Assembly (NCBI RefSeq): GCF_020564355.1
Contig: NZ_JAJCRR010000006.1
Location: forward strand, 143,335 to 207,334
Origin: Lachnospira pectinoschiza
Lineage (GTDB): Bacteria > Bacillota > Clostridia > Lachnospirales > Lachnospiraceae
Length of the DNA stretch: 64,000 nt
Reading direction: 5' to 3'
Shown here: positions 8,701-17,353 of the stretch, piece after piece
Position numbering within the stretch: position 1 is the stretch's first letter
Layout of the letters: each line of letters opens with the position of its first letter
Notes under the pieces: generated by a model
Told to the model about the DNA's origin: nothing
What the model saw: the letters and a program-made list of their open reading frames with translations, nothing else
The model's database searches: none
Position numbers and translations under genes: made by a program

Positions 8701-9327
8701 ATGCCATATGCAGTAATATATGCATTGATTGGATATTTATCCGGCAGTGTATTATATGCGGAAGTATTTTGCAGAATTTTTGGTAGAAAAAATGCAATTG
8801 AGCAGAGCAGGGATGCCAATCCGGGAACGGCAAACGCATTTTTATACGGCGGGTTCTGGTGCGGAATCTGCACATTGATTTTTGATATGGCAAAGGGCTT
8901 TGTCCCGGTTTATGCCTATGTTCACATGACACAGATGAATTTAGCAGAAAGCAACGGACTGGCACTGGTGCTGGCAGCACCGGTAGCGGGACACATTTTC
9001 CCTGTCTGGCATCATTTTAAAGGTGGAAAGGGAATTGCAGTCAGTTTTGGCAGTCTGCTCGGACTGATACCGATGTGGTATCCGGTACTTTCTCTTGCGG
9101 TGTGTTTTTTATTCTTTTCACTGGTAATACAGATTTCACCGAACTTTTACCGAACCGTAGCGGTATACATTGTAAACTGGCTCATCATTGTATTTTCAGA
9201 GACTAATCTGCCCAAAGCCGTGCATATCGGTGTAGGATTGATATCGCTGCTGATACTGCTTAAAATGCATATGAGCCAGGAAGAACGTGAAAAAATGACA
9301 TTTCAGTTATTGTGGATAAAGAGGTGA
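8701..9327 (+). CDS. PlsY-like glycerol-3-phosphate acyltransferase family membrane protein
   Basis: 208 residues, mostly hydrophobic, with PlsY landmarks: GYLSGSVLYAE near the N-terminus, a variant SRDANPGTANAF (canonical PlsY has GSGNPGATN) and GHIFPVWHHFKGGKGIA (about 97-113). PlsY uses acyl-phosphate to acylate glycerol-3-phosphate at the membrane. The variant motif and the C-terminal tail suggest a paralog rather than the housekeeping enzyme. The ribosome site is AGGAGG. It is followed five bases later by a glycolipid glycosyltransferase, so both probably act in membrane lipid synthesis; the stop TGA lies inside the next gene's ribosome site, implying translational coupling. A decayed copy lies at 10458-10641. 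Confidence 0.85.
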   Translation: MPYAVIYALIGYLSGSVLYAEVFCRIFGRKNAIEQSRDANPGTANAFLYGGFWCGICTLIFDMAKGFVPVYAYVHMTQMNLAESNGLALVLAAPVAGHIFPVWHHFKGGKGIAVSFGSLLGLIPMWYPVLSLAVCFLFFSLVIQISPNFYRTVAVYIVNWLIIVFSETNLPKAVHIGVGLISLLILLKMHMSQEEREKMTFQLLWIKR

Positions 9328-9332
9328 TACCG

Positions 9333-10442
9333 ATGAATGTTTTAATTTTATCCTGCGGAACAGGCGGTGGACATAATGCCGCAGGGGCAGCAGTCCAAAA
9401 ACAGCTCCAAAAACAGGGACATCAGGTGGTAATGATAAATCCTTACCAGCTAAAAAGTAACAGACTGGCAGGTGTGATTGATAAAGTGTATATCGGTCTG
9501 GTACAGAAAAACAGCACACTTTTTGGATTCGTATACCGGCTGGGAGAATTATACCGCCGTCTGCCGTTTCCGTCACCGGTTTATTATATTAACCGTAAAA
9601 TGGCATATATTTTACAGGAGTATCTTTTACGACATCCGGCAGATGTCATCATTACACCGCATTTATATCCGGCGGAGATTATCACAAATATGAAAAAAAT
9701 GGGGATGGAAGTGCCGCCAAGTATTTTTGTGGCTACCGATTATGCATGTATTCCGTTTACGGAAGAAACCGACTGCGATGATGTTGTGATTCCGTCAGAA
9801 AAGCTGATACCGGAATTCAGGAAATACGGAATTCCAAAAGAAAAGTTATATCCGCTTGGGATACCGACGGCGGACACGGGTGTAGAGCGCATTTCACCGG
9901 AAGAAGCCAAAAGACAGCTGGGGCTGGATCCTGCAAAAGAGTATTTATTAATTGCGGGCGGCAGCATGGGGGCTGGTGCGTTGGAGGAAGTTGTGGAAAT
10001 TCTTTACCGTGTGCGTTCCCTGCATAAATGTAAGCTGATTATGGTCTGTGGAAACAATCAGCAGCTGTACAGCCGGCTGCAGAAGCGGTATGCGGACAAA
10101 ATTGAACTGGTCGGATATACTGATAAGATGCCGCTGTATTTAAAGGCAGGCAGTATCTTTATTACAAAGCCGGGTGGGCTTTCAAGCACAGAAGCCGCCG
10201 CTGCACGGATTCCACTGATTCACATCTGTCCGATTCCGGGCTGTGAAACAAAGAATATGCAGTTTTTTAAAAAGACAGGCATGGCACTGGCAGTCACCAA
10301 TCCCAAAGAGGAGCTGACCGCGGCAGTTCTGTCATTACAAAAACAGGAAAACCGCAAAAAAATGATTCAGTGTCAGGAAAAATATGTGCCGGGAACAGCA
10401 GCAGCGCAGCTTGGACAGTTGGTGGAAGAAGGGAAAGAATAA
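9333..10442 (+). CDS. GT28-family diacylglycerol glycosyltransferase-like protein (MGDG synthase/UgtP type)
   Basis: 369 residues starting MNVLILSCGTGGGHNAAGAA, the glycine-rich donor-site start of MGDG-synthase/UgtP proteins, and carrying the C-terminal GT28 signature FITKPGGLSSTEAAAARIPLI (about 280-300). The family moves a hexose from a nucleotide sugar to diacylglycerol at the inner membrane face. The start is ATG 9333 after GAGGTGATACCG; an upstream ATG at 9312 is inside plsY and lacks a ribosome site. Together with plsY it forms a two-gene lipid unit. Exact sugar and acceptor are not shown. Confidence 0.85.
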   Translation: MNVLILSCGTGGGHNAAGAAVQKQLQKQGHQVVMINPYQLKSNRLAGVIDKVYIGLVQKNSTLFGFVYRLGELYRRLPFPSPVYYINRKMAYILQEYLLRHPADVIITPHLYPAEIITNMKKMGMEVPPSIFVATDYACIPFTEETDCDDVVIPSEKLIPEFRKYGIPKEKLYPLGIPTADTGVERISPEEAKRQLGLDPAKEYLLIAGGSMGAGALEEVVEILYRVRSLHKCKLIMVCGNNQQLYSRLQKRYADKIELVGYTDKMPLYLKAGSIFITKPGGLSSTEAAAARIPLIHICPIPGCETKNMQFFKKTGMALAVTNPKEELTAAVLSLQKQENRKKMIQCQEKYVPGTAAAQLGQLVEEGKE

Positions 10443-10457
10443 ATAATGATAAATAAT

Positions 10458-10641
10458 TGACGAAGTGTGTAAAAAGTGACATAATAAATATAGATTGTAC
10501 GTGATGGGAGACAGAAACCTGGGAAGGACAAATGCATTTTTTGTACGTTGGATTCCGGTGTGTGGTCTGTACATTGAAAATGCATGTGAGTAAGGACGAA
10601 CGGGAAACAATGACAGCAGGATTATTATGGGGAAAGAGGTA
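10458..10641 (+). pseudogene. Decayed second copy of the plsY-like gene with promoter
   Basis: The stretch repeats landmarks of the plsY locus in order. The promoter TTGACG-17-CATAAT (10458-10486) matches 8633-8661. Bases 10511-10577 align with plsY 8815-8880 (around NPGTANAF, here NLGRTNAFF). Bases 10578-10641 align with the plsY 3' end (LKMHMSQEEREKMTFQLLWIKR), here reading [21 protein letters not shown]. About 385 bases between the two blocks are missing. An ATG at 10505 opens only 29 codons. The remnant ends directly at the chemoreceptor ribosome site, so its promoter may now drive that gene. Confidence 0.8.
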
Positions 10642-10647
10642 AAGAGT

Positions 10648-12426
10648 ATGAATAATGTAAAGGTAAGAACAAAGCTGATTATTGTAATGCTGGCCGCATT
10701 TTTGGCAATGACGGCATGTGTTGTTTTTTCGACAGAATCTATGAAGGCGATGCAGACAAAGGCACTGGAAGCGATAGAGTCAGATAAGCGTGCATCTTAT
10801 GATGAGATGATTCAGAATCAGGTTGACAATGTGATTTCATTGTGCCAGAACATTTACACACAGTATGAAGCAGGGGTGTATACCAGAGAAGAGGCAAAAA
10901 AACTGGCAGCAGATGAGATACGTCAGCTCCGATATGGGGATGGCGGCTATTTCTGGGTTGATCAGTATGATGGAACCAATGTTGTGCTGCTTGGCAGTCA
11001 GACAGAAGGAACGAATCGTCTGGAAACAAAGGATGGCAACGGTTACCAAATGGTAAAAGAGATTATCCGTGTAGGAAAGCAGGCTGAAGGAGGCTTTACA
11101 GACTATGTTTATCCGAAGGAGGGTGAAACCGATAATCAGCCTAAACGTTCTTACAGCAAAGCATTTGCACCATTTGAATGGGTTATCGGAACAGGAAATT
11201 ATACGGATTATATTGATGAAAAAATAGATGGTATACGGTCAGAATATGCGGCTTATGTGCTTGGCAGGGAAGGGATTTTTATTGGTCTGGTCATTGCAGT
11301 TGAAGTTTTACTGATTATCCTGCTGATTGTCATTACACGCAGTATTACCGTGCCGTTAAAGAAGGCGGTAGTTTCTATAAAGACAATGGGGCGGGGAGAT
11401 TTTTCACAGCCGACTGCCCCGGCACTTTTAAAGAGAAAAGACGATTTCGGGCAGCTTTCAGTATTCCTTGAAAATATGCGTTGTGAAGTAGGTACATTGA
11501 TTGGTGAGGTAAAAGGCCAAGCATCGAATATCAGCGGTATGGTTGAGGAGATTGATGAAAATGTCCGGTCCCTTGACCATGAAATTGAAGAGGTGTCAGC
11601 TACAACACAGGAACTGGCAGCAGCCATGGAAGAAACTGCGGCATCCTCACAGCAGATTGATGCAATGTCACATGAAATTGAAACGGCAGCGAAAAGCATT
11701 GCAACACGTTCACAGGATGGTGCGCTTGAAGCAGACAGTATCCGTGACCGTGCAGTTGTGATTAAGGATACAACGCAGAAAAAATATGAACATACACATG
11801 AAATTCATGAAGACATTAGTGACCATTTGACAAAGGCACTGGAAGATATTAAAATCGTAGACCAGATTGGCATACTGGCAGAATCTATTATGGGGATTAC
11901 GGCACAGACGAATCTTTTGGCTCTTAATGCATCCATTGAGGCGGCAAGGGCAGGAGAAGCCGGAAAAGGCTTTGCGGTTGTTGCCGAGCAGATTCGTGTA
12001 CTTGCTGAACAGTCCAAGGAAACGGTTTCTAATATTCAGGAAGTAACACAAAGTGTTGTGGGTGCGGTTGATAATCTTGCAGGGGATTCTGCAAGACTGC
12101 TTGAATTTGTCGGAACAGATGTTGTACAGAATCTGGAAGACTTTTCACAAATGGCAGATTCGTATAATGATGATGCGCAAAAGGTTGACGAACTGGTTAC
12201 GGATTTTTCGGCCTCTTCAGAAGAATTGCTTGCTTCTATCAGTGGGGTAATGAATGGTATTGGTGATGTAAGTAAGGCGGCATCGGAGGGAGCTTCCGGT
12301 ACAACGGATATTGCACAAAAGACAACTGTTGTGGTTGAAAAATCGTCAGATATTAAAGAAAAAGCTTCTAAGGCACATGCATCGGCAGATGTATTAAAGT
12401 CACAGGTTGAAAAATTTATCGTATAA
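10648..12426 (+). CDS. Methyl-accepting chemotaxis protein with single Cache domain
   Basis: 592 residues: membrane segment 1 (about 9-28), extracellular single-Cache region (about 35-200, with [18 protein letters not shown] and [15 protein letters not shown]), membrane segment 2 (about 211-232), HAMP (about 233-285) and a cytoplasmic signalling coiled coil whose tip reads [36 protein letters not shown]. It would sense an external ligand and control CheA. Start ATG 10648 is preceded by AGAGG; an in-frame ATG at 10627 belongs to the plsY remnant. No chemotaxis genes are adjacent, so it is an orphan receptor. A terminator follows at 12482. Confidence 0.93.
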   Translation: MNNVKVRTKLIIVMLAAFLAMTACVVFSTESMKAMQTKALEAIESDKRASYDEMIQNQVDNVISLCQNIYTQYEAGVYTREEAKKLAADEIRQLRYGDGGYFWVDQYDGTNVVLLGSQTEGTNRLETKDGNGYQMVKEIIRVGKQAEGGFTDYVYPKEGETDNQPKRSYSKAFAPFEWVIGTGNYTDYIDEKIDGIRSEYAAYVLGREGIFIGLVIAVEVLLIILLIVITRSITVPLKKAVVSIKTMGRGDFSQPTAPALLKRKDDFGQLSVFLENMRCEVGTLIGEVKGQASNISGMVEEIDENVRSLDHEIEEVSATTQELAAAMEETAASSQQIDAMSHEIETAAKSIATRSQDGALEADSIRDRAVVIKDTTQKKYEHTHEIHEDISDHLTKALEDIKIVDQIGILAESIMGITAQTNLLALNASIEAARAGEAGKGFAVVAEQIRVLAEQSKETVSNIQEVTQSVVGAVDNLAGDSARLLEFVGTDVVQNLEDFSQMADSYNDDAQKVDELVTDFSASSEELLASISGVMNGIGDVSKAASEGASGTTDIAQKTTVVVEKSSDIKEKASKAHASADVLKSQVEKFIV

Positions 12427-12481
12427 GAGTATGCCGGCCGGGTGTAGAAACAGGCTTTCTTTTCGGCTGCATATATTGATT

Positions 12482-12512
12482 GGGCAGTTTGTATTGCAAA
12501 TTGCCCTTTTTC
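12482..12512 (+). terminator. Terminator after the chemoreceptor gene
   Basis: GGGCAGTTTG pairs with CAAATTGCCC (one G-U) over a 5-base loop, followed by six T. Confidence 0.8.
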
Positions 12513-12531
12513 TTCCAAAAACAACCATATA

Positions 12532-12695
12532 TTGAAACACCGGGAAATTTATGCTAGAATAAAAAGAAATGTCAGGGTCAGAAGGTCTAAAACCACATAA
12601 GTCTGCTTATAGGTGGGTGAGTGACCTTTTGTCGCCAACATTAAAAAGATATTAAAAATTGTTAAAAGTATTACAAACAGGAGGCTTTATAGATT
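12532..12695 (+). promoter_or_regulatory. pyrE promoter and structured leader
   Basis: TTGAAA (12532-12537), 17-base spacer and extended -10 TGC-TAGAAT (12555-12560). The leader of about 125 bases can pair GGTCA (about 12576) with TGACC (about 12631), while AAGGTC (about 12583) competes for the same 3' strand; an inner stem ACCACATAA / TTATAGGTGG also forms. No T-run terminator is seen, so any control would be translational. I do not recognise a known riboswitch. Confidence 0.55.
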
Positions 12696-13376
12696 ATGGA
12701 ACAGTACAAACAGGAATTTATAGAATTTATGGTAGACTGCAATGTGTTGCGGTTTGGTGAATTTACTTTAAAGAGCGGCAGAAAGTCCCCGTTTTTTATG
12801 AATGCAGGACTTTATGTAACGGGTGCACAGCTTGAAAAGCTGGGTGAGTATTACGCGAAGGCAATTCACGATAACTACGGTGATGATTTTGATGTGCTGT
12901 TCGGACCGGCTTACAAGGGTATTCCGTTAAGCGTGGCAACAACCATGGCATATCACAGACTTTACGGTAAAGAAATCCGTTACTGCTCTAACAGAAAAGA
13001 AGCAAAAGACCACGGCGATGCAGGTATCTTACTGGGCAGCCCGATTAAAGACGGAGATAAAGTAGTTATTATTGAAGACGTAACAACTTCCGGTAAATCC
13101 ATCGAAGAAACATTTCCGATTATTCAGGCACAGGGCGATGTGACAATCAAAGGCTTAATGGTGTCTTTAAACAGAATGGAACGTGGCAAAGGCGAAAAGA
13201 GTGCCCTTGTTGAAATTCAGGAAAAGTACGGTTTTCCGGCAAATGCAATTGTCAGCATGTCAGACGTTGTAGAACATTTATACAACAAGCCTTGCAACGG
13301 CAAGGTGGTTATTGATGATGAAATTAAGGCTGCCATTGACAAGTATTACGAAGAATACGGTGCGAAGGAAGCATAA
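12696..13376 (+). CDS. pyrE: Orotate phosphoribosyltransferase
   Basis: 226 residues with the PRPP-binding loop VVIIEDVTTSGKSIEE (about 126-141) and substrate-side motifs FTLKSGRKSPFFMNAG and GPAYKGIPL. It converts orotate and PRPP to OMP in cytosolic pyrimidine synthesis. The ribosome site is AGGAGG. No other pyr gene is nearby; the following genes are small membrane proteins of unrelated appearance, separated by a leader repeat. Length fits the bacterial family. Confidence 0.95.
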   Translation: MEQYKQEFIEFMVDCNVLRFGEFTLKSGRKSPFFMNAGLYVTGAQLEKLGEYYAKAIHDNYGDDFDVLFGPAYKGIPLSVATTMAYHRLYGKEIRYCSNRKEAKDHGDAGILLGSPIKDGDKVVIIEDVTTSGKSIEETFPIIQAQGDVTIKGLMVSLNRMERGKGEKSALVEIQEKYGFPANAIVSMSDVVEHLYNKPCNGKVVIDDEIKAAIDKYYEEYGAKEA

Positions 13377-13404
13377 GGAAGTAAATGTTTGCGAAATGAG
13401 GATA

Positions 13405-13546
13405 GTGTGAAAAATAACGCTGATGCGCTTATTTTTCACACGGAGATTTGTTTCTGAGCGAAAACAAATCTCCATGATTGCAGATGAGAAATCGCCTGCG
13501 CGAATTTCTCATCGCAGCTTCGCGATAAAGTCGCTCAGAAATGAGG
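13405..13546 (+). repeat. Structured leader repeat, copy A (pseudoknot candidate ending at a Shine-Dalgarno)
   Basis: Stem H1: GTGTGAAAAATA.. / ..TATTTTTCACAC (13405-13441, given as pairing arms). Stem H2: GGAGATTTGTTT (13442-13453) / AAACAAATCTCC (13462-13473), loop CTGAGCGA. Stem H3: GATGAGAAAT (13483) / ATTTCTCATC (13504-13513). TCGCTCAG (13531-13538) is complementary to the H2 loop and touches the AAATGAGG ribosome site of the 50-residue protein at 13553. The same SD-like AAATGAGGATAGT also precedes H1, so the element is flanked by near-direct repeats. Confidence 0.8.
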
Positions 13547-13552
13547 AGTAGT

Positions 13553-13705
13553 ATGGACGAAAAGTTATATAAAAAAATCAAGTCAATTGGCGCCGGGAAT
13601 ATTGTTTTTGGCATTATTTCAGTCGTATGTGGTGTTACAACAGGAGTTTTGCTGATTGTAAATGGTGCAAGACTTCTGGCACATAAATCCGACACATTAT
13701 TTTAA
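13553..13705 (+). CDS. Small (50-residue) membrane protein of unknown function
   Basis: ATG at 13553 with GAGG seven bases upstream opens 50 codons: a basic N-terminus (MDEKLYKKIKSIG) followed by one clear membrane segment (NIVFGIISVVCGVTTGVLLIV) and a short tail ending HKSDTLF. It resembles no family I can name. It sits between the leader repeat and the VanZ gene, in a run of membrane proteins (13553-14513), and is probably co-transcribed with them. The good ribosome site and matching hydrophobic pattern support it as real, but its size keeps confidence moderate. Confidence 0.6.
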   Translation: MDEKLYKKIKSIGAGNIVFGIISVVCGVTTGVLLIVNGARLLAHKSDTLF

Positions 13706-13731
13706 GCGTATCAGGAAGGTATGGGCATTGT

Positions 13732-14199
13732 GTGAAAAATAGAAAAATGAAAAAGACATTGAAATGGCTGATTTTTATTGCGTATATTGCTGCACTGGTA
13801 TATTTTATGTTCTTTGCGGAAATTCTCGGAAGGACGGATGTATCACGCACGTACCGGTATAATCTTGTACCATTTAAAGAAATCAAGCGGTTTGTTAATC
13901 ACTTCTGGCAGCTTGGTCTGACGGCGGTGCTTGCCAATATTGCGGGAAATGTGGTAGCATTTATGCCATTCGGGTTCTGCCTGCCGCTGATTGCAGACCA
14001 TCGGATTAAGTTTTTTGGGTGTATGCTGTATACATTCGGGTTAAGTCTTGCAATCGAACTGATTCAGCTTGTATCTAAAGTGGGAAGTTTTGATGTAGAT
14101 GATTTAATGCTCAATACACTCGGTGGTGTATTGGGCTATCTCACGTTTTTGTGTTACAAAAAAATGTGTCAGTTTCATAGGAAAAGGAAAAAATCATGA
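13732..14199 (+). CDS. VanZ-like membrane protein
   Basis: 155 residues, four hydrophobic segments and VanZ-family landmarks: YNLVPFKEI, NIAGNVVAFMPFGFCLPL, LSLAIELIQ and SFDVDDLMLNTLGGVLGY. The biochemical role is unclear; the name comes from low-level teicoplanin resistance in enterococci, and nothing here indicates an antibiotic cluster. The start is GTG 13732 with AGGAAGG about 12 bases upstream; ATG 13747 is the alternative. Its stop overlaps the start of the next gene (ATGA), so the two are translationally coupled. Confidence 0.85.
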   Translation: MKNRKMKKTLKWLIFIAYIAALVYFMFFAEILGRTDVSRTYRYNLVPFKEIKRFVNHFWQLGLTAVLANIAGNVVAFMPFGFCLPLIADHRIKFFGCMLYTFGLSLAIELIQLVSKVGSFDVDDLMLNTLGGVLGYLTFLCYKKMCQFHRKRKKS

Positions 14200-14513
14200 A
14201 ACTTTTTAATAAATATAAATTTTCGGATAAAAGCCAGACCTTGGGGGGCATGATATCAACAGTCATGGGATTGGCGGCACTGGTGTCGTTTGGCTATGGC
14301 ATTTATATTGCATTCCAGGCAAAAGGAAACGCAGGACTCGAGGTAGGAAGCCTTGGACTGCTCAGTTTCATGCTTTCTGTTATTGGGTTGGTTATCGGAC
14401 TGTTAAGCTTTAAAGAAGAAGATAAGTTTTATACATTTTCAAGAGCAGGTTCCCTGATGTGTGGTATTTTTGCAATATTTATGGTAGCAGTGCTGATGAT
14501 GGGCATAGTGTGA
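14196..14513 (+). CDS. Small three-helix membrane protein, unknown function
   Basis: 105 residues with a cytosolic-looking start (KLFNKYKFSDKSQTLGG), then three hydrophobic segments (about 17-40, 53-70, 84-104). The pattern recalls the DUF6142-type small membrane proteins of Lachnospiraceae, but I am not certain of that assignment. It overlaps VanZ by four bases. Its last codons (ATA GTG TGA) are part of leader repeat copy B, so the element reaches into the coding end. Confidence 0.7.
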   Translation: MKLFNKYKFSDKSQTLGGMISTVMGLAALVSFGYGIYIAFQAKGNAGLEVGSLGLLSFMLSVIGLVIGLLSFKEEDKFYTFSRAGSLMCGIFAIFMVAVLMMGIV

Positions 14514-14647
14514 AAAATATGCTTGATAGCATATTTTTCACACGGCTATTTGTTTCTGAGCGAAAACAAATAGCCATGATTGCAGATGAGAAATCGCCTA
14601 CGCGAATTTCTCATCGCATCTTTGCGACCAGTCGTTCAGAAATGAGG
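14508..14647 (+). repeat. Structured leader repeat, copy B
   Basis: Same plan as copy A. H1 GTGTGAAAAATATGCT / AGCATATTTTTCACAC is perfect (14508-14543). H2 GGCTATTTGTTT (14544-14555) / AAACAAATAGCC (14564-14575) has the same loop CTGAGCGA; where A has GGAG/CTCC, B has GGCT/AGCC, so both arms changed together. H3 is near-identical to A. TCGTTCAG (14632-14639) can pair with the loop (one G-U). It ends at AAATGAGG, followed by GTG-TGA (a start directly followed by a stop) and then the GTGAGG site of the aminopeptidase. Confidence 0.8.
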
Positions 14648-14674
14648 TATAGTGTGAATAGTGAGGATTTGTAA

Positions 14675-16735
14675 ATGTTTGAAGATAATCTGAAGGAACG
14701 ATACGGTCTGGCAATTGATCGTATTGCGGAAATTAAAGAAAATTCAGAGATAGAAGATGCCGGACTGGCAGCATATTTTACGTACACGGCAGAATTTCTT
14801 TTACTTGTGGATAAATGGAATGAGAAAAGAAAAGCCGGTGGATATGATAAACTGCCATTGGAAGAATTGCAGCACTGGAATACGGTTTTGTATGAAGACA
14901 TTATCGGGAAACAATATGATAACAGCTTTGCCAATCCGTCTTATGCCTGTGCACGGCTTGGAGAAGACATAGGCAGGATTTTATCGTTTTTGTATACAGA
15001 ACTGCGCGGGTGTATCGTGTTTGCAGCAGAACAGCGTAAAGCTGATTTTACGGTATTGTTAGAACTTTTTGTTGAATGTTACTGCATTTGCAAGGACGGT
15101 GAAAATATTGCGGCACAGTTAAAGGATTCCATTTACTGGTATATGAGTGATTACAGCGATGATTTTATCGAGTACAGGGTGCGGGAGCAGTTAGACCCGT
15201 CGCTGGATTTTGCGGTGCGCATTATTATGGACAGCGATTTGACGGATTTGAGATATTTATACCGGTATGGTGAGTATATTACGGAAAATGAACTTCGTAC
15301 CGCAGCATTTTTAAATACGCTTTCCCAGACAGAGATTGAACAAATGGCATCGACCTTTACGGAAGGATACCGCATCGGATTTGAACTGGGCAATAAAGAT
15401 ATCAGCAAAAAGAAACTGGTTAATATCCGTTACTGCATCGGATTTGAACGGCTGGTAAGAGAGGAAATCCGTCAGTTTGAACAGATGGGCTTAAAGACGA
15501 CGATATATCGTGCGGCACAGCATTCTATCAATAAGCGCATGCACCACAAAATCGGTTATTACGCAACCAGCCCGAACAAGCAGATGGACTACGACCATCG
15601 TTTTGACAATGCGTTGTATTTAGATGCGCAGTTTGTTGAAAGGAAGCTTGGGGCACTTCGCTTTGCATATGAACAGCATAAGGAAGCAGCGGCAGTTTTT
15701 GGCGGTCCTGCGGTCATGGAAGTGTTCGGCGAAAATCCGTTTGAGCCGGAAGATAAAAAAGAAGCCCTGCATTTAGATGAAAAACAGCAGAAGCTTTCTG
15801 TAAAATATGACAGCGAGTCTTCGGCAGTTGTCAATAAATATATTAAAGGCGAGGAAAGAAGCTTTACGATTATTGCATACCCGCTGCCGGAAATCAGTGA
15901 AAATGCGGACGAATATGAAAAAATCTTTCATGAAATCGTGCGGATTAATACCCTCGACTACAATCAGTATAAGGAAATCCAGCAGACGATTATTGATACC
16001 TTGGACGGCGCGGAATACGTGCATGTCAAAGGATGTGGTAATAATCAGACGGATATGCGTGTGTCTCTGCAGAAAATCACCAATCCGCAGAAGGAAACGG
16101 TTTTTGAAAACTGTCTTGCCGATGTCAACATTCCGTTGGGAGAAGTCTTTACCTCTCCCGTTTTAAAAGGAACAGAAGGCATTTTAAATGTCAGCAGTGT
16201 TTATCTGAATGATTTGAAATTTATTAATTTAAAGGTGTCTTTTAAAGATGGTATGGTCACGGATTATTCCTGTGATAATTTTGAAGATGCGAAAAAAGGC
16301 AGACAGTATTTTAAAGAAAATGTGTTATTGAACCATGACACCCTGCCAATCGGTGAATTTGCAATCGGAACGAATACAACAGCGTATGTGATGGCAAATC
16401 AATACGACATTGTATACAAGCTGCCGATTCTTATTGTGGAAAAAATGGGACCGCATTTTGCAATCGGTGATACATGTTATTCCAGAGCGGAGGACAATAT
16501 TGTATACAATCCGAACGGTAAGGAAATTATTTCACGGGATAATGAAATTTCCATACTGCGAAAGACCGAGCCGGAAAAAGCATATTTTAACTGCCATACG
16601 GACATTACGATTCCGTATGATGAAATCGGCAGTATTTCGGCAGTATCGGAAGATGGCAGCGAAACCGTCATTATTGAAAACGGCAGATTTGTACTTGCAG
16701 GCTGTGAAGAATTAAACAAACCGTTTTTAAAATAA
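14675..16735 (+). CDS. M29-family aminopeptidase (leucyl aminopeptidase/aminopeptidase T type)
   Basis: 686 residues. The C-terminal half carries M29 landmarks: NIPLGEVFTSPVLKGTEG (about 487-504), LPIGEFAIGTNTTAY (about 560-574) and GPHFAIGDTCYSRAED (about 591-606), which hold the metal-binding Glu/His/Asp residues. These enzymes are cytosolic metallo-aminopeptidases. The N-terminal 300 residues are an extra, mostly helical region with no motif I recognise; M29 enzymes are usually near 400 residues, so this is a long form. Ribosome site GTGAGG precedes ATG 14675. It stands between leader repeat B and the pur operon promoter. Confidence 0.8.
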   Translation: MFEDNLKERYGLAIDRIAEIKENSEIEDAGLAAYFTYTAEFLLLVDKWNEKRKAGGYDKLPLEELQHWNTVLYEDIIGKQYDNSFANPSYACARLGEDIGRILSFLYTELRGCIVFAAEQRKADFTVLLELFVECYCICKDGENIAAQLKDSIYWYMSDYSDDFIEYRVREQLDPSLDFAVRIIMDSDLTDLRYLYRYGEYITENELRTAAFLNTLSQTEIEQMASTFTEGYRIGFELGNKDISKKKLVNIRYCIGFERLVREEIRQFEQMGLKTTIYRAAQHSINKRMHHKIGYYATSPNKQMDYDHRFDNALYLDAQFVERKLGALRFAYEQHKEAAAVFGGPAVMEVFGENPFEPEDKKEALHLDEKQQKLSVKYDSESSAVVNKYIKGEERSFTIIAYPLPEISENADEYEKIFHEIVRINTLDYNQYKEIQQTIIDTLDGAEYVHVKGCGNNQTDMRVSLQKITNPQKETVFENCLADVNIPLGEVFTSPVLKGTEGILNVSSVYLNDLKFINLKVSFKDGMVTDYSCDNFEDAKKGRQYFKENVLLNHDTLPIGEFAIGTNTTAYVMANQYDIVYKLPILIVEKMGPHFAIGDTCYSRAEDNIVYNPNGKEIISRDNEISILRKTEPEKAYFNCHTDITIPYDEIGSISAVSEDGSETVIIENGRFVLAGCEELNKPFLK

Positions 16736-16754
16736 CAGTTTTTGGATTAAGATA

Positions 16755-16783
16755 TTGACGGAAAATATAAAACAAAGTACAAT
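16755..16783 (+). promoter_or_regulatory. Sigma-A promoter of the pur operon
   Basis: TTGACG (16755-16760), 17-base spacer, TACAAT (16778-16783), 63 bases before purE. No purine riboswitch or obvious PurR box was recognised in the short leader. Confidence 0.8.
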
Positions 16784-16846
16784 TAAATAATACTACAAAT
16801 AAAATCAAAATGCAGGTATGAACCGGCAGAATGGAGGAATCAAGTT

Positions 16847-17353
16847 ATGGCAAAAGTAGGAATTGTGATGGGAAGCGATTCTGATATGCCAGTTATGGCA
16901 AAGGCAGCAGATATTCTTGAACAGCTGGGAATCTCTTATGAGATGACGATCATTTCGGCACACAGAGAACCGGATGTATTCTTTGAATATGCAAAGACAG
17001 CAGAAGAAAAGGGATTTAAGGTTATTATTGCAGGTGCAGGAATGGCAGCACATTTACCGGGTATGTGTGCGGCAATTTTTCCGATGCCGGTCATTGGTAT
17101 TCCAATGCACACCACTTCTTTAGGCGGCAGGGATTCTCTTTATTCGATTGTACAGATGCCAAGCGGTATTCCGGTTGCAACCGTAGCCATTAACGGCGGT
17201 GCCAACGCAGGACTTCTTGCAGCGAAGATTCTTGCAACATCCGATGCAGAACTTCTTTCAAAGTTAAAGGATTATTCTGCGGGCTTAAAGGAAAGCGTAC
17301 AGAAAAAAGATGCGCACCTTCAGGAAGTCGGTTATAAGAATTATACAAAATAA
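16847..17353 (+). CDS. purE: N5-carboxyaminoimidazole ribonucleotide mutase
   Basis: 168 residues with the class I PurE pattern: MGSDSDMPVM (8-17), SAHREPD (41-47), IIAGAGMAAHLPGMCA (about 64-79) and the GIPMHTTSLGGRDSLYSIVQMPSGIPVAT segment. It rearranges N5-CAIR to CAIR in purine synthesis, normally after PurK, which is not in the window. First gene of purE-purM-purN-purD. The ribosome site is GGAGG in CAGAATGGAGGAATC. Confidence 0.96.
   Translation: MAKVGIVMGSDSDMPVMAKAADILEQLGISYEMTIISAHREPDVFFEYAKTAEEKGFKVIIAGAGMAAHLPGMCAAIFPMPVIGIPMHTTSLGGRDSLYSIVQMPSGIPVATVAINGGANAGLLAAKILATSDAELLSKLKDYSAGLKESVQKKDAHLQEVGYKNYTK

Noticed and set aside
10627-10647. Earlier start (ATG 10627) for the chemoreceptor
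   Set aside because: The codons GKEVKS match the tail of plsY (WIKR-type end), so this part is relic sequence; AGAGG before 10648 marks the true start.
12561-12695. Known riboswitch in the pyrE leader
   Set aside because: The conserved cores of purine, PRPP, ykkC and pyrimidine leaders I know are not there and no terminator precedes the start.
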